Part shown: piece after piece, positions 37,660 to 48,513 of the stretch
Position numbering within the stretch: position 1 is the first letter of the stretch
Layout of the letters: each line of letters opens with the position of its first letter
Assembly: GCA_002695185.1 (NCBI GenBank)
Contig: NZOF01000180.1
Span: 1-64,000 of the forward strand
Reading direction: 5' to 3'
From: Erythrobacter sp.
GTDB lineage: Bacteria; Pseudomonadota; Alphaproteobacteria; Sphingomonadales; Sphingomonadaceae
DNA: 64,000 bases
The notes under the pieces: model-generated
What the model saw: the letters and a program-made list of their open reading frames with translations, nothing else
Told to the model about the DNA's origin: nothing
The model's database searches: none
Program-made: the position numbers and the translations under genes

Positions 37660-38576
37660 ACGCTTGGCCGGCAGGGCGGCTTGTCCTGATCGGCGGGAGC
37701 GTCCTCTTTCTCGCCTATGCTATATTGTGGGTGAGCGTCAGCTGGCATCCGGACCTCCTTTCCGCTCTCTGGTTTCTCCCGGGCGTGGGATTGGCAGGGG
37801 CGGTAATTGCCAATACGTCGGGTACGGGTGGAGGGGTCGTCTTCGTACCGGTCTTCAACGCTTTGCGGGATCTCGGCGAGTTGAATTTGCAGCCGTTGCA
37901 GATCGTTGGCGTTTCCATGTGCATTCAAGGTTTCGGCATGACGATGGGCGCACTCCGTTGGACCGATCGGCTCCTTCATCAGCCGGTTCCGGACATGCTT
38001 CATGCTGTCGTCAGGCGACGCGATTTCTTTACTGTCACTTTCGCGGTTCTGTCGCTCTCTCTACCCGCCATGCTGGTCACTCAAAGAGCGATCAGCCTCG
38101 ACCAGCATGCTGTTCTTACAGCCTATAAGATCTTTTCGGTTCTTCTGGGCCTGGCCCTGATAGCATCGACGTGGACGCTAAACTTGAAGCGCTGCGAGAG
38201 AGAGCGCCTCGAAACGAAAGACCTTGCAGTTGTTCTGTTTCTGGCAATCCCCGGCGGCGTGCTGACCGCCCTTTTTTCGGTGGGCATCGGCGAATTGGTG
38301 GCTCTCTATCTCTTTATTCGCCACTACCCGGTACTTTTGTGTACCGGCTCAGCATGTCTCATCTCGGCCGCCAGCGTGATCGCCGGATCCGTGTGGCACA
38401 TCGACGCAGGTACGATACAGTGGGAGGTAGTGTTGCTTGCCGTCCCGGGTGCAATGCTTGGCGGTTTCCTCGCTCGCCCTATCGCCTTGTGGCTCGGAGC
38501 GCGCCGCCTGAAAACGATCGACGGGGGGTGGATTGTGGCCTCCGCGGTCTATTTGCTGTGGCTGAACGGCAATTGA
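37635..38576 (+). CDS. Sulfite exporter TauE/SafE family membrane protein
   Basis: This 313-aa protein has about eight membrane segments and an N-terminal half with [27 protein letters not shown] and [18 protein letters not shown], matching the TauE/SafE (DUF81) family. Such proteins move sulfonates, sulfite or related anions across the inner membrane. It overlaps the end of metH, so a role in sulfur metabolism linked to methionine is plausible but not proven. It starts at ATG 37635 inside the metH reading frame. Confidence 0.85.
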   Translation: MAASQSRLNAWPAGRLVLIGGSVLFLAYAILWVSVSWHPDLLSALWFLPGVGLAGAVIANTSGTGGGVVFVPVFNALRDLGELNLQPLQIVGVSMCIQGFGMTMGALRWTDRLLHQPVPDMLHAVVRRRDFFTVTFAVLSLSLPAMLVTQRAISLDQHAVLTAYKIFSVLLGLALIASTWTLNLKRCERERLETKDLAVVLFLAIPGGVLTALFSVGIGELVALYLFIRHYPVLLCTGSACLISAASVIAGSVWHIDAGTIQWEVVLLAVPGAMLGGFLARPIALWLGARRLKTIDGGWIVASAVYLLWLNGN

Positions 38577-38655
38577 GCCATTTGGCCAATTGACCAGACG
38601 GGCAGTATCGCGCAGGGCTTTCGCGTCGGCTACAGGAGCGATTCTGGGCAGGCAC

Positions 38656-38840
38656 GCACGGGAGAGTCCGCGCTGGTATGATCCCGCGTGGCGCCGAAGG
38701 AGCAACCGCCCCGGAAACTCTCAGGCACACGGACCGTGCGTTGCCATCGACACTCTGGAAAGCGTCGTCACTTCTGTGGCGGCCACCGAAGGGGTAAGCG
38801 CACCCGATCGTGCGTCAGTCTCTCAGGTTTCCCGACAGAG
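38656..38840 (+). promoter_or_regulatory. Tandem glycine riboswitch (two aptamers)
   Basis: Aptamer 1 (38656-38739) is closed by GCACGG/CCGTGC and contains GGAGAG, GCCGAAGGAGCAA, CCCCGGAAACTCTCAGGCA and GGACCG. Aptamer 2 (38753-38840) is closed by CTCTG/CAGAG and contains ACCGAAGGGGTAAGC and AGTCTCTCAGGTTTCC. These are the conserved core elements of glycine aptamers, joined by a short linker. The gcvT ribosome site lies about 50 bases downstream. By family knowledge glycine binding should raise expression of the cleavage system. Confidence 0.95.
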
Positions 38841-38900
38841 GGGGCATGGGTTGGTTTGGCGGACCGGACGGTGCGCTCCCATGCTTGCGAGGGACGGGAT

Positions 38901-40073
38901 TTGAGCGACGAACAAGAAACCATTGATGAAGTGCAAACGCTGCCGCTGGATAGCTGGCATCGCCGCAAGGGCGCTCGCATGGTGCCTTTCGCGGGCTACG
39001 AGATGCCAATCCAGTATGAGGGCATCGTCGTCGAGCACAACTGGACCAGGGACCAGGCCGGCCTCTTCGATGTGAGCCATATGGGGCAGCTAATGGTCAC
39101 CGGCGAGAATGCGGCCGAGGAACTGGAAAAGCTGCTGCCTGGCGCGATAGCCTCGCTCAAGCCCGGCCGGACGCGCTATTCGCTGCTGATGGCGGAAAGC
39201 GGCGGCATCCTTGACGATCTCATGGTTACCAACGCAACACCATGGATCGAGGGTGACGAAGAAGAAGGTACTGAGGGGTACTGGGGCGACCCGGCATATT
39301 ACTTGGTCGTCAATGGTGCGATGAAGTGGGACGACATAGCCCATCTGCGCGAACACCTGGATGACGATGTCACGCTGACGCATTTGGAAGACCGTGCTCT
39401 GCTCGCATTGCAAGGCCCGAATGCCGCGACTGCACTCAATCGCGTCATGCGCAATGTAATCGACGACATGGTGTTCATGGACTCCGTCGTTTATGATTTC
39501 GGCGAGTGGCCCCTCCGGATCACGCGATCTGGATATACCGGCGAAGATGGCTTCGAAATTTCAGTGCCCGCCGAATTTGCAGAAAGCCTGGCTGACCGTC
39601 TGTGCGCTGAAATAGAAGTCCGTCCGATTGGGCTCGGGGCGCGTGACAGTCTGCGCCTTGAAGCAGGCTTGCCCCTTTACGGGCACGATATCACCGAAGA
39701 AACAGATCCAGTCTCGGCCGATCTCGGTTTCGCCTTGACCAAAAAACGCCGCGAGCAAGGCGGCTGGATCGGGCATGAAGCAGTTTCGACGGTTCTTGCA
39801 AACGGTCCTGCGCAAAAGCGCGTGGGATTACATATCGAAGGCCGTATGCCGGCCCGCGAAGGTGCGCTTGTTTATGTTGGCGACAAGCAGGTCGGCCACG
39901 TCACCAGCGGTGGATTTTCGCCCTCGCTCGAGCGACCGATCGCAATGGCCTTTATCGATACCGCACTCGCCGATGAAGGAACTGATCTCGAGGTCGAGGT
40001 GCGCAAGAAGAGACTGCCCGCGAAGGTCGTAAAAATGCCCTTCGTTCCCCACCGCTATCACAGAGGAAAGTGA
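38901..40073 (+). CDS. gcvT: Glycine cleavage system T protein (aminomethyltransferase)
   Basis: This about 390-aa enzyme transfers the C1 unit from the H-protein aminomethyl arm to tetrahydrofolate, releasing ammonia. Motifs include [31 protein letters not shown], the [11 protein letters not shown] folate-site block and [20 protein letters not shown]. The start is a TTG at 38901 behind GAGGGA; the upstream frame only translates the riboswitch. An insert of about ten acidic residues ([14 protein letters not shown]) near residue 120 is longer than in many homologues. Confidence 0.96.
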   Translation: MSDEQETIDEVQTLPLDSWHRRKGARMVPFAGYEMPIQYEGIVVEHNWTRDQAGLFDVSHMGQLMVTGENAAEELEKLLPGAIASLKPGRTRYSLLMAESGGILDDLMVTNATPWIEGDEEEGTEGYWGDPAYYLVVNGAMKWDDIAHLREHLDDDVTLTHLEDRALLALQGPNAATALNRVMRNVIDDMVFMDSVVYDFGEWPLRITRSGYTGEDGFEISVPAEFAESLADRLCAEIEVRPIGLGARDSLRLEAGLPLYGHDITEETDPVSADLGFALTKKRREQGGWIGHEAVSTVLANGPAQKRVGLHIEGRMPAREGALVYVGDKQVGHVTSGGFSPSLERPIAMAFIDTALADEGTDLEVEVRKKRLPAKVVKMPFVPHRYHRGK

Positions 40074-40078
40074 GAGAG

Positions 40079-40450
40079 ATGGCCCGCTATTTTACTGACG
40101 AACATGAATGGATTGATCTCGAAGGCGAAACCGCGACGGTCGGCATTACCGACTTCGCGCAAGGCCAATTGGGCGATATTGTGTTTGTGGAATTGCCCGA
40201 CGTCGGCACCATGGTCGAGAAAGGCAAGGATGCCGCTGTCGTAGAGAGCGTAAAAGCGGCGAGCGATGTCTATGCGCCGCTCTCGGGCGAAGTGGTAGAA
40301 GTGAACGACAGCCTCGAGGATGACCCTGCCCTCGTGAATTCCTCGCCCGAGGAAGACGGCTGGTTCTTCAAGATGACCGTGTCGGACAAGTCCGAGCTCG
40401 ACGGGCTTATGGACGACAAAGCTTACAAGAGCTTCTGCGACGGACTTTAA
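40079..40450 (+). CDS. gcvH: Glycine cleavage system H protein
   Basis: This 123-aa lipoyl carrier shuttles the aminomethyl group between GcvP and GcvT. It has the [21 protein letters not shown]-terminus, the lipoylation loop [13 protein letters not shown] with its lysine, and [18 protein letters not shown] 40079 is chosen because AGAGGAAAG lies upstream and homologues start MARYF or similar; a GTG 9 bases earlier is in frame. Confidence 0.97.
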   Translation: MARYFTDEHEWIDLEGETATVGITDFAQGQLGDIVFVELPDVGTMVEKGKDAAVVESVKAASDVYAPLSGEVVEVNDSLEDDPALVNSSPEEDGWFFKMTVSDKSELDGLMDDKAYKSFCDGL

Positions 40451-40485
40451 TTCCCACCCCGCTTTCGGGACATACGAGGTAATCG

Positions 40486-41853
40486 ATGCGCTACCTGCCG
40501 CTGACTGATGCCGACCGATCGGCAATGCTTGAGAAAATCGGTGCGCCCGACGTGGAGGCACTGTTTGCAGACGTCCCTGAGGAGGCTCGGCTATCCGGGC
40601 CCATCGAGGGCTTGCCCTTGCACGCCAGCGAAATGGCAGTCGAAAAGCACATGCGGCGCCTGTCGAAGAAGAATCTGGCGGCGGCAGATGCGGCTTTCTT
40701 CCTCGGTGCGGGGGCCTATCGCCATCATGTTCCTGCGAGCGTCGATCATATCATTCAGCGCGGCGAATTTCTTACTGCCTATACGCCCTATCAGCCGGAA
40801 ATCGCGCAGGGCACTCTTCAGATGCTGTTTGAGTTCCAGAGCCAAGTGGCTCGTCTCTACGGCTGTGCAGTAGCCAATGCGAGTATGTATGATGGTTCGA
40901 CAGCATGCTGGGAAGCCGTTGCTATGGCCAGTCGCGTCGCGAAGGGAAAGAAGCGCAAGGTCGTGCTTTCAGGAGCTCTGCACCCGCATTATGCAGAGGT
41001 CGTCAAGACCATGGCGAAGTTCACAGACGACGAGATTTCCCATGCAAAGCCTGCGATGCAGTCAGAGCCGGATATCGAGGGGCTCACCGCCCGTATAGAT
41101 GAGAACACGGCATCGGTAGTTGTCCAGTATCCCGACATTCTGGGGCGCGTTACCGACCTTCAGCCGATCGCCGATGCTGCACACGCCAAAGGCGCACTGC
41201 TGATTGTCGTCAACACCGAGCCGGTAGCCTTGGGTGCTCTCAAATCTCCAGGTGAGATGGGTGCAGACATCGTCGTTGGCGAAGGACAGTCTATCGGTGT
41301 TGGCCTCCAGTTCGGCGGGCCCTATCTCGGTCTGTTCGCGGTTCGTGATCCAAAGCATGTCCGCATGATGCCAGGCCGTCTGTGTGGAGAGACGCAGGAT
41401 GCAGAAGGTAAGCGTGGCTTCGTTTTGACCCTGTCGACCCGTGAACAGCACATTCGCCGCGAAAAGGCGACTTCGAATATCTGCACCAACTCGGGCCTCT
41501 GCGCGCTCGCATTCAGCGTGCACATGACGCTGCTCGGCGAAAAAGGCCTTCGGAACCTTGCGATGGAAAATCATCGGCTGGCCTGTATCGCTGCGGACAA
41601 ACTGTCCGCCGTTCCAGGCGTATCGCTGCTCAACAAAGCGTTCTTCAACGAGTTCACTATCCGTCTAGGTACTGACGCTCGCGAAGTGGTGCGCAAGCTG
41701 ACCGATCAGCAGGTACTGGCTGGCGTATCGCTCGGGCGCCTTTTCCCGGATCAAACAGATCTCGCCGACGGCCTGATCGTGGCGGTGACCGAAACTACTA
41801 CGGAGGAGGACATCGATACACTTGCCTCCGCGCTTAAGGAGGTGCTGGCATGA
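40486..41853 (+). CDS. gcvPA: Glycine dehydrogenase (decarboxylating) subunit 1
   Basis: This 455-aa protein is the N-terminal half of a two-part P protein. It begins [20 protein letters not shown] and contains [19 protein letters not shown] and [20 protein letters not shown], the signature of GcvPA. It lacks the PLP lysine, which is in subunit 2, and completes the active site as partner. The ATG at 40486 follows ACGAGGTAA. Its stop overlaps gcvPB as ATGA. Confidence 0.96.
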   Translation: MRYLPLTDADRSAMLEKIGAPDVEALFADVPEEARLSGPIEGLPLHASEMAVEKHMRRLSKKNLAAADAAFFLGAGAYRHHVPASVDHIIQRGEFLTAYTPYQPEIAQGTLQMLFEFQSQVARLYGCAVANASMYDGSTACWEAVAMASRVAKGKKRKVVLSGALHPHYAEVVKTMAKFTDDEISHAKPAMQSEPDIEGLTARIDENTASVVVQYPDILGRVTDLQPIADAAHAKGALLIVVNTEPVALGALKSPGEMGADIVVGEGQSIGVGLQFGGPYLGLFAVRDPKHVRMMPGRLCGETQDAEGKRGFVLTLSTREQHIRREKATSNICTNSGLCALAFSVHMTLLGEKGLRNLAMENHRLACIAADKLSAVPGVSLLNKAFFNEFTIRLGTDAREVVRKLTDQQVLAGVSLGRLFPDQTDLADGLIVAVTETTTEEDIDTLASALKEVLA

Positions 41854-43457
41854 GCGCACCCAATCAATCCGGCTGGAAACCTGGCAGCCCGCTTCAGGAA
41901 CACAATGCCATGACAGGTCCAGATACCGTAACCGGTAACCGCGCTCTGATGCTTGAAGAGCCTTTGATTTTCGAGATCGGAACGGCCGAGACAACCGGTG
42001 TGGATCTTCCTGAGGCGAAGAAAGAGACGAACCGCCTTGGCGGGCTCGACCGTAGCGAGGCAATCGGCCTTCCGGGTCTTTCAGAGCCTGAAACGATCCG
42101 CCACTACACACGCCTCAGCCGCCAAAATTATGCAATCGACCTCGGACTTTTCCCGCTTGGTTCGTGCACGATGAAGCACAATCCGCGACTGAACGAGAAG
42201 GTCGCGCGCATGCCGGGCTTCGCTGATGTGCACCCGTTGCAGCCGGTCGACACAGTACGCGGCGCTTTGGAAGTGGTAAATGAGCTGGCTCATTGGCTGA
42301 TCGAGCTTACCGGCATGCACGGTGTCGCGATGAGCCCCAAGGCAGGTGCGCATGGAGAACTGTGTGGCATTCTCTGCATCCGCGCTGCGCTTGAAGCTCG
42401 TGGCGATGCCCGGGAAGTCATTCTCGTCCCGGAGAGTGCGCACGGGACCAACCCGGCCACAGCAGCATTTGCCGGATATCGTGTCGAGGACATTCCTGCA
42501 AACGCGGATGGTCGCGTCGATCTCGAGGCCCTCAAGGCGCGGCTCGGCCCTGATGTCGCAGGTGTGATGATTACCAATCCGAACACTTGCGGGCTTTTCG
42601 AGCGCGACATGAAGGCGATTTCCGATGCGGTGCATGCAGCGGGTGGCTTTGTCTATTGCGATGGGGCCAATTTCAACGCGATCGTCGGTAAGGTACGTCC
42701 CGGCGATCTTGGCGTCGATGCGATGCACATCAACCTCCACAAGACCTTCTCCACCCCGCATGGCGGCGGTGGTCCTGGTTCAGGGCCTGTAGTCCTCTCC
42801 GAGGCTCTGGCTCCCTTCGGTCCGCTGCCTTTCACTGCAAGAACCAAGGACGGCGTAGTCCATCTCGTCGAGGAAGAGAACGCAGCCGAGTTTGACCATA
42901 CGCAGGCCTTCGGTCGGATGACAGCGTTCCATGGCCAGATGGGTATGTTCACCAGAGCACTTAGCTACATCCTTAGCCATGGTGCCGATGGTCTTCGCCA
43001 GGTGGCTGAAGACGCGGTTCTCAATGCCAACTACATCCTGCGTAGCCTCGATGATGTACTCGACGCGCCTTTCGGTCACAGCGGCCCTTGCATGCATGAA
43101 GCGCTGTTCAGCGACAAAGGTTTCGCAGACGACGTAACCACACTCGACCTCGCCAAGGCGCTGATTGATGAAGGATACCATCCGATGACCATGTACTTCC
43201 CCTTGGTCGTCCATGGCGCGATGCTGGTCGAGCCGACAGAAACCGAAAGCAAGGCAGCCCTCGATCAATTCATCCAAGCACTGCGCAGCGTCTCGGAACG
43301 GGCGAAAGGTGGCGACGAGGCACTTAAGACCGCTCCGCACTATGCACCACGCCGCCGTCTCGACGAGACTCTCGCGGCCAGAAAGCCCATCCTCGCATGG
43401 GAAGAGCCAAATCCACCGGCAGGCACGCCGAGCTTGAGCGAGCAGGGCGGCCGGTGA
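41850..43457 (+). CDS. gcvPB: Glycine dehydrogenase (decarboxylating) subunit 2
   Basis: This 535-aa PLP enzyme decarboxylates glycine with GcvPA and loads the remaining aminomethyl group on GcvH. Motifs are [20 protein letters not shown], the [13 protein letters not shown] block, NPNTCGLFE and the PLP-lysine site [17 protein letters not shown]. Length is normal for the split form. Nmad3 follows 16 bases later on the same strand with no terminator visible. Confidence 0.96.
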   Translation: MSAPNQSGWKPGSPLQEHNAMTGPDTVTGNRALMLEEPLIFEIGTAETTGVDLPEAKKETNRLGGLDRSEAIGLPGLSEPETIRHYTRLSRQNYAIDLGLFPLGSCTMKHNPRLNEKVARMPGFADVHPLQPVDTVRGALEVVNELAHWLIELTGMHGVAMSPKAGAHGELCGILCIRAALEARGDAREVILVPESAHGTNPATAAFAGYRVEDIPANADGRVDLEALKARLGPDVAGVMITNPNTCGLFERDMKAISDAVHAAGGFVYCDGANFNAIVGKVRPGDLGVDAMHINLHKTFSTPHGGGGPGSGPVVLSEALAPFGPLPFTARTKDGVVHLVEEENAAEFDHTQAFGRMTAFHGQMGMFTRALSYILSHGADGLRQVAEDAVLNANYILRSLDDVLDAPFGHSGPCMHEALFSDKGFADDVTTLDLAKALIDEGYHPMTMYFPLVVHGAMLVEPTETESKAALDQFIQALRSVSERAKGGDEALKTAPHYAPRRRLDETLAARKPILAWEEPNPPAGTPSLSEQGGR

Positions 43458-43473
43458 TGTCCGTCCTGCGGCC

Positions 43474-44199
43474 ATGAAGATCATCTTCAGCCGTAAGGGG
43501 TTCGACAGCACATCCGGAGGAGGACCTTCGCCCATCGCGGATGGCAGACCCTTGAGCTTGCCAATTCCCGCCAGCGTCGCGTCGCGAACAACATATGGTG
43601 ATCTCGAGCTGGGTGACCATGCCGCGAAAGCGAGCAAGGGTGCGTTGGGGGCGGGCGATTTATGCCACCATGACCCGATGTTTCTCGAGGATGGGACTTG
43701 CCTATTTGGTCAGGTCGGCGCCGCCCAAACCCACCTCAGAAACCAAGGTATCGACGCTGGCGACGTCTTTCTCTTTTTTGGCCTGTTCCATGAGGAGACT
43801 ACCGGAGAGCCTCATCATCGGATCTACGGATGGCTAGAGATAGCCAAGATCATCGAACTCACCGATGGGGTGCCGAACTGGCTATTAGAGACAGAGCACC
43901 CACATGCACTACTGATGCATGGCAAAAACGACTGCGTTTATTCAGGGCCTGGTGGTGTTGCTCAGACTGCGAGTGAGGCATTGAGGCTTACGGTACCGGG
44001 AGGACCACCCTCGTTATGGAAACGACCCCCTTGGCTAAAGAAGGGCGGATTGTCCTACCATGACCGGAGAGACCGCTGGCTTCGCGGTCAGCGATTGAAG
44101 AGCGTCGCCAGAGGGCAGGAGTTCGTGGCCAATATCGGTCGCCGTAAGGAACCACGCGAATGGCTCGCGCGGATTCTCGCAGAGCTCAAAGGGTTTTGA
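43474..44199 (+). CDS. Nmad3-family putative nucleotide modification protein
   Basis: This 241-aa protein begins MKIIFSRKGFDSTSGGGPSP followed by PLSLPIP, the N-terminal signature I associate with the Nmad3 (nucleotide modification associated domain 3) family. Other recurrent blocks are CHHDP, LFGQVGAAQTHLRNQGI, FLFFGLFHE and HRIYGWLEI. Family members are predicted from genome context, often in phages, to act in modified-base metabolism; no activity is proven to my knowledge. The gene is only 16 bases behind gcvPB and probably shares its transcript. It converges on mmsB with a 14-base overlap. Confidence 0.8.
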   Translation: MKIIFSRKGFDSTSGGGPSPIADGRPLSLPIPASVASRTTYGDLELGDHAAKASKGALGAGDLCHHDPMFLEDGTCLFGQVGAAQTHLRNQGIDAGDVFLFFGLFHEETTGEPHHRIYGWLEIAKIIELTDGVPNWLLETEHPHALLMHGKNDCVYSGPGGVAQTASEALRLTVPGGPPSLWKRPPWLKKGGLSYHDRRDRWLRGQRLKSVARGQEFVANIGRRKEPREWLARILAELKGF

Positions 44200-45052
44200 T
44201 AACCGACGAGAAATCCAGTCCGCCGTACTCCTCAGCAAGCTTTTCGTAAATTTCAGCTGCTTTTGCCCCGAGCACTGTTGTCGCGTTGACGTCTTGAGCC
44301 GCGTCCATCGCCAAACGCAGGTCCTTCAGCATCAGGGCCGTCGCGAAACCGCCCTTGTATTCATTGTCGGCCGGGCTTTCGACCCCGATCCCGGGCAAGG
44401 GTGTGTATGCGTTGAGCGACCAACAGTATCCAGAGGATTGGCTTGAAATCTCGTAAAATTTCTGCGGATCGAGGCCGAGCTTCTCCGCCATCTTCATTGC
44501 TTCAGCTGTGCCGATCATGGAAATCGCAAGCAGCATATTGTTGCAGATCTTCGCTGTCTGTCCCGCGCCGGCATCTCCTGCATGGATCACGGCCTTACCC
44601 ATCGCCTGAAGCACTGCCTCCGCGCGCGTGAAAGCCTTTTCCGTGCCACCTACCATGAAGGTGAGTGTGCCTCCGTTGGCCGCCGCGATTCCACCGGAGA
44701 CAGGGGCGTCGACCATGTCGTATCCGGCCGCCTCAGCCTTCGCGATCACTTCTTTGGCAGTGGCAACATCGATGGTCGAGCAATCCAGCAGCACCGCGCC
44801 TGCAGGAGCCCTTCCAATTACGCTGTTCTCGTAAACCGATTTCACGACGCCGCCATTGGGAAGCATCGTAACTACACCTTCGACACCAGCCACGGCTTCG
44901 CCTGCGTCAGTGAACGTTTCGCAGCCGTTGTCACTTGCCGTTTGCAGCGCTTCTTCGGAGAGATCGAAGGCATTTACTTCGTGCCCCGCTTTCGCGAGAT
45001 TAGCGGCCATTCCGCCACCCATGTTGCCGAGGCCGATAAAGGCGATTTTCAT
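44186..45052 (-). CDS. mmsB: 3-hydroxyisobutyrate dehydrogenase
   Basis: This 288-aa NAD-dependent enzyme oxidises 3-hydroxyisobutyrate to methylmalonate semialdehyde in valine degradation. It has the Rossmann start KIAFIGLGNMGGGMAANLAK, the DAPVSGGIAAANGGTLTFMV block and the GAGQTAKICNNMLL lysine region. The ATG at 45052 is preceded by GGAGAG. It is the last gene of a leftward valine operon. Confidence 0.95.
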   Translation of the reverse strand: MKIAFIGLGNMGGGMAANLAKAGHEVNAFDLSEEALQTASDNGCETFTDAGEAVAGVEGVVTMLPNGGVVKSVYENSVIGRAPAGAVLLDCSTIDVATAKEVIAKAEAAGYDMVDAPVSGGIAAANGGTLTFMVGGTEKAFTRAEAVLQAMGKAVIHAGDAGAGQTAKICNNMLLAISMIGTAEAMKMAEKLGLDPQKFYEISSQSSGYCWSLNAYTPLPGIGVESPADNEYKGGFATALMLKDLRLAMDAAQDVNATTVLGAKAAEIYEKLAEEYGGLDFSSVIKTL

Positions 45053-45090
45053 TTCTCTCTCCGAATTTTCTTCTGGCTTGACTAAGTCGC

Positions 45091-45873
45091 TCAGCGGCCT
45101 TTCCAATTACCTTCGCGCTTTTCAACGAACGCAGCCATGCCTTCTTTCTTGTCCTCGCTAGCCGCAAGGATCTGGAAGATGCGACGCTCAATTATAAGCC
45201 CTTGATCGAGGCTGGTCTCGAACGCAGCGTTGACCATTTCCTTATTCGCGATCGCGGCCATAGGAGGCATCGAGGCAATTTGAGCAGCGCTCTTCATCGC
45301 TTCGTCGAGAAGATCGCCATGCGGAACCACGCGCGCGACGAGATTGCTGCGCTCGGCTTCTTCAGCGTCCATCATCCGACCTGTCAGGCACATTTCCATG
45401 GCTTTCGACTTGCCGACTGCCTTGGTCAGACGCTGCGAACCGCCCATCCCAGGCGCAACGCCGAGCTTGATCTCGGGCTGGCCGAACTTGGCATTTTCAC
45501 TAGCTATGATGAAGTCCGCCATCATGGCAAGCTCGCATCCACCACCCAGCGCAAAGCCGTTGACGGCTGCTATCCATGGCTTGCGGGTCTTCTTTACGAT
45601 CTCGCTGGTCCATGGCGCGAAGAAATCGTCGAGATAGAAATCGGCGGATTCCTTCTCGCTCATTTCCTTGATGTCAGCACCCGCCGCAAACGCCTTCTCA
45701 CCCGAGCCAGTCAGGACCGCACAAAGCTGGCTTGTGTCGGCCTGATAGGCGGCGAACGCATCGATCAACTCCTCAAGGACTTTGCTGTTGAGCGCGTTGA
45801 GCGCTTTGGGCCTATTGAGGGTGATCAGGGTGACAGCGTCACGCTGTTCGACGGTGATGGTTTCATAACTCAT
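45091..45873 (-). CDS. Enoyl-CoA hydratase (valine pathway)
   Basis: This 260-aa crotonase-fold enzyme hydrates an enoyl-CoA, here most likely methacrylyl-CoA. It has [26 protein letters not shown] for the oxyanion hole, [18 protein letters not shown] and [20 protein letters not shown] with both catalytic glutamates. The ATG overlaps the stop of the hydrolase gene (ATGA). A general short-chain hydratase is also possible; the pathway role comes from context. Confidence 0.92.
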   Translation of the reverse strand: MSYETITVEQRDAVTLITLNRPKALNALNSKVLEELIDAFAAYQADTSQLCAVLTGSGEKAFAAGADIKEMSEKESADFYLDDFFAPWTSEIVKKTRKPWIAAVNGFALGGGCELAMMADFIIASENAKFGQPEIKLGVAPGMGGSQRLTKAVGKSKAMEMCLTGRMMDAEEAERSNLVARVVPHGDLLDEAMKSAAQIASMPPMAAIANKEMVNAAFETSLDQGLIIERRIFQILAASEDKKEGMAAFVEKREGNWKGR

Positions 45874-46928
45874 AGCGGTTTCCATTCTTCGTCTGCGGGA
45901 AGCGGGGCGAAGATCTGATCGAGAAGTTCCTTGCTTACGCCCTCTGGCGTCGCCGGATCCCATTTCGGATCGTTCGTCTTGTCCACGATGACTGCGCGTA
46001 CGCCTTCAGCAAAATCGGGACGGGTCAGTACGCGACTAGCGATGCGATATTCCATCGCCATGTTATCGGCAAAGCTGTCGAGCTGTGCGCTCTCATTCAA
46101 CTGGCGTAGCGCTACCTTGCAGGTTTGCGGGCTCTTGCTGCGCAGCGTGGCGAGTTCCTTCGCTGCCCACTCACTATCGTCAGCCTCTAGGCTGGCGAGA
46201 ATGTCTTCGTAACGATCAGACCCGAAATGCTTGTTTATCCGGTCGCAGTTTGCCTCAATCCGCGCGTCGGGCGCACTGATCGAGAGTTCGGATAAGATGC
46301 CGCCGATGCGCGACGGATTATCGATGATACGGGCCTTCGCCTCCTCCAGCTTTTCGGCGGGAAGGTAATGCGTGGTAAGGCCTGCGAAATGAGTTTCCGC
46401 CCCGTCGAGCCGCGCGCCTGTCAGTGCAAGAAACTGGCCGAGCCTTCCGCCAAGTCGCGATAAATGCCATCCGCCGCCTACGTCGGGGAAAAGGCCAATA
46501 CCGCTTTCAGGCATGGCGAAGCGCGTATTTTCAGTCGCCACGCGATATTTGCAAGGGAGGGCAATGCCCACCCCGCCACCCATGGTGATACCGTCCATGA
46601 AAGCCACGATGGGCTTTTCATATGTCATCATCTGGTGGTTGAGCTGGTATTCGCCGTGAAAGAATTCGCGGCCGCTTTTGCCACCATCGTTGAGCGCCGA
46701 ATGGCGCAACAGGTTGATATCGCCCCCGGCACAAAAACCTCGCCCTTCAGCATGGTCGAGAATGACTGCTTCGATCGCGTCGTCAGTGGCCCACTCGGTA
46801 AGCGCCTTGCTCATGGCTTGGCACATGTCGAGCGTAAGCGCATGAAGCGCTTTTGGCCGGTTGAGCGAAATATGGCCCACACGACCGTGCGTATGGATAT
46901 TAAGGTCGTCAGTCATCATCATGCTCAC
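45870..46928 (-). CDS. 3-hydroxyisobutyryl-CoA hydrolase (crotonase family)
   Basis: This about 350-aa protein is longer than hydratases and has the HIBCH pattern: [72 protein letters not shown] and [16 protein letters not shown] near the C-terminus. It releases CoA from 3-hydroxyisobutyryl-CoA, protecting against toxic methacrylyl-CoA. The start may be GTG 46928, overlapping the upstream stop as GTGA, or one of the in-frame ATGs just after. Confidence 0.92.
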   Translation of the reverse strand: MSMMMTDDLNIHTHGRVGHISLNRPKALHALTLDMCQAMSKALTEWATDDAIEAVILDHAEGRGFCAGGDINLLRHSALNDGGKSGREFFHGEYQLNHQMMTYEKPIVAFMDGITMGGGVGIALPCKYRVATENTRFAMPESGIGLFPDVGGGWHLSRLGGRLGQFLALTGARLDGAETHFAGLTTHYLPAEKLEEAKARIIDNPSRIGGILSELSISAPDARIEANCDRINKHFGSDRYEDILASLEADDSEWAAKELATLRSKSPQTCKVALRQLNESAQLDSFADNMAMEYRIASRVLTRPDFAEGVRAVIVDKTNDPKWDPATPEGVSKELLDQIFAPLPADEEWKPL

Positions 46929-48070
46929 TGTCGCAAAAGGTCGCGGCCCACGATCATACGCATGACCTGGTTGGTGCCTTCGAGGATCGAGTGAACACGC
47001 AGGTCGCGCCAGAAACGCTCGATCGGATATTCCTTCAAATAGCCGTAGCCGCCAAACAGTTGCAGCGCGTCGTTGACAACTTTGCTTCCGTTATCGGTTG
47101 CGAGCCGCTTTGCCATAGCAGAGAACCGCGATTTATCGGGCGCGTTGTCGGTTACCTTGGCGGCAGCGAGATAGAGAAGCGCCCGCGCTGCCTCGAGATC
47201 GGTCGCCATGTCGGCAAGCATGAACTGGGTGTTCTGGAAGTCGGCGATTGGGGTGTCGAACTGCTTGCGGTCCTTGGTATAAGCCACAGCCTCATCGAGG
47301 CAACGCTGCGCCCCGCCAAGCGAGCAGGCACCGATATTAAGGCGGCCGCCGTCGAGGCCCATCATAGCGAACCGGAAGCCTTCGCCTTCGTCGCCCACGC
47401 GATTGGCAACGGGTACGCGGGCATCCTCGAAGATGACCTGAGCGGTGGGCGAAGCATTCCAGCCGAGCTTCTTTTCCGGCTTGCCGAAGGAAACGCCTGG
47501 CGTGTCCTTGTCGATCACAAGGCAAGTGATGCCTTTGGTTTTGTGCTCTCCCGTGCGTACCATTGTCACATAGACATCATTTACGCCGCCGCCGGAAATG
47601 AACTGCTTGGTTCCGTTGAGGACATAGTGGTCGCCGTCCAGCACGGCGTTGGTCTTCAGGCCCGCTGCGTCTGAACCGCTGCCCGGTTCGGTTAGGCAAT
47701 AGCTCGCGATCTTTTCCATGCTCACGAGATCGGGCAAGTACCGATCCTTCACCTCTTGACTGCCAAAGGTGTCGATCATCCAACTGGCCATGTTGTGGAT
47801 CGAAATAAAAGCGCTGGTGGTGGGGCAGCCATAGGCCATGGCTTCCATGATGAGCGCTGCTTCCAATCGACCGAGACCGATGCCGCCGCTTTCTTCCGAG
47901 ACATAGATTGCGCCAAAGCCAAGCTCGGCAGTGCTCTTGATCACTTCGCGCGGGAAATGCGATTTCTCATCCCATTCGCCAGCGTGAGGCGTAATGTTGT
48001 CGGCAGTGAAGCGCTGCGCCATTTCTTGGATCGCGAGCTGCTCTTCGGTAAGCTGGAATTGTCCTGTCAT
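46925..48070 (-). CDS. Acyl-CoA dehydrogenase, probable isobutyryl-CoA dehydrogenase
   Basis: This 381-aa flavoenzyme shows the acyl-CoA dehydrogenase layout: FTADNITPHAGEWDEKSHFP, CLTEPGSGSDAAGLKT at the FAD site, the catalytic Glu region LFGGYGYLKEYPIERFWRD and HSILEGTNQVMRMIV. Substrate is inferred from its operon with the hydratase, hydrolase, mmsB and mmsA: isobutyryl-CoA to methacrylyl-CoA. The electron acceptor is ETF. Confidence 0.93.
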   Translation of the reverse strand: MTGQFQLTEEQLAIQEMAQRFTADNITPHAGEWDEKSHFPREVIKSTAELGFGAIYVSEESGGIGLGRLEAALIMEAMAYGCPTTSAFISIHNMASWMIDTFGSQEVKDRYLPDLVSMEKIASYCLTEPGSGSDAAGLKTNAVLDGDHYVLNGTKQFISGGGVNDVYVTMVRTGEHKTKGITCLVIDKDTPGVSFGKPEKKLGWNASPTAQVIFEDARVPVANRVGDEGEGFRFAMMGLDGGRLNIGACSLGGAQRCLDEAVAYTKDRKQFDTPIADFQNTQFMLADMATDLEAARALLYLAAAKVTDNAPDKSRFSAMAKRLATDNGSKVVNDALQLFGGYGYLKEYPIERFWRDLRVHSILEGTNQVMRMIVGRDLLRQ

Positions 48071-48120
48071 GGGGTGGCTCTAGCTCTGTCTAATAAGCAT
48101 GGGAAGGGTGGGGCCGGGCT

Positions 48121-48513
48121 TCACGGAAGGATTGCTTCCGCTTCAATTTCGACTTTCCATTCCTTTCGGCAAAGCCAGGCGCAGCCTACCATCGTTGCGG
48201 CAGGCGGATCATCGCCAAAGAAGCGGGCATGGACCTGACCCACCCTTTCTTGGTCATCGAAATCGGTCAGGAACATACGGGTCCGCGCTATGTGAGAAGC
48301 GGCTCCGCCAAGATCCTCTACCGCACGCACAATCAGCATCAGACAGCGCTCTGCTTGAGCGGCTGCATCGCCCATAGTCGAAGAGCCATCGTCTTCTACC
48401 GGTCCGGTACCTGAAATTACGATCCGGTTGCCATCGCGAACGGCGCGGGCGAAACCGAATTGCGTTTCGTAGGGCGAGCCCGTGAAGACCCGCCCCCGAT
48501 CTTTCATCCGCAT
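48121..48513 (-). CDS. RidA/YjgF/YER057c-family protein
   Basis: This 130-aa protein has RIVISGTGPVEDDGSSTMGD, AQAERCLMLIVRAVEDLGG, RTRMFLTDFDDQERVG and ATMVGCAWLC followed by KVEIEAEAI, the RidA-family pattern. RidA hydrolyses reactive enamine/imine intermediates formed by PLP enzymes; subfamilies differ in activity. The catalytic Arg at RTRMFL is present. Its start overlaps the end of the I78 gene by 10 bases. It lies inside the valine operon. Confidence 0.9.
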   Translation of the reverse strand: MRMKDRGRVFTGSPYETQFGFARAVRDGNRIVISGTGPVEDDGSSTMGDAAAQAERCLMLIVRAVEDLGGAASHIARTRMFLTDFDDQERVGQVHARFFGDDPPAATMVGCAWLCRKEWKVEIEAEAILP

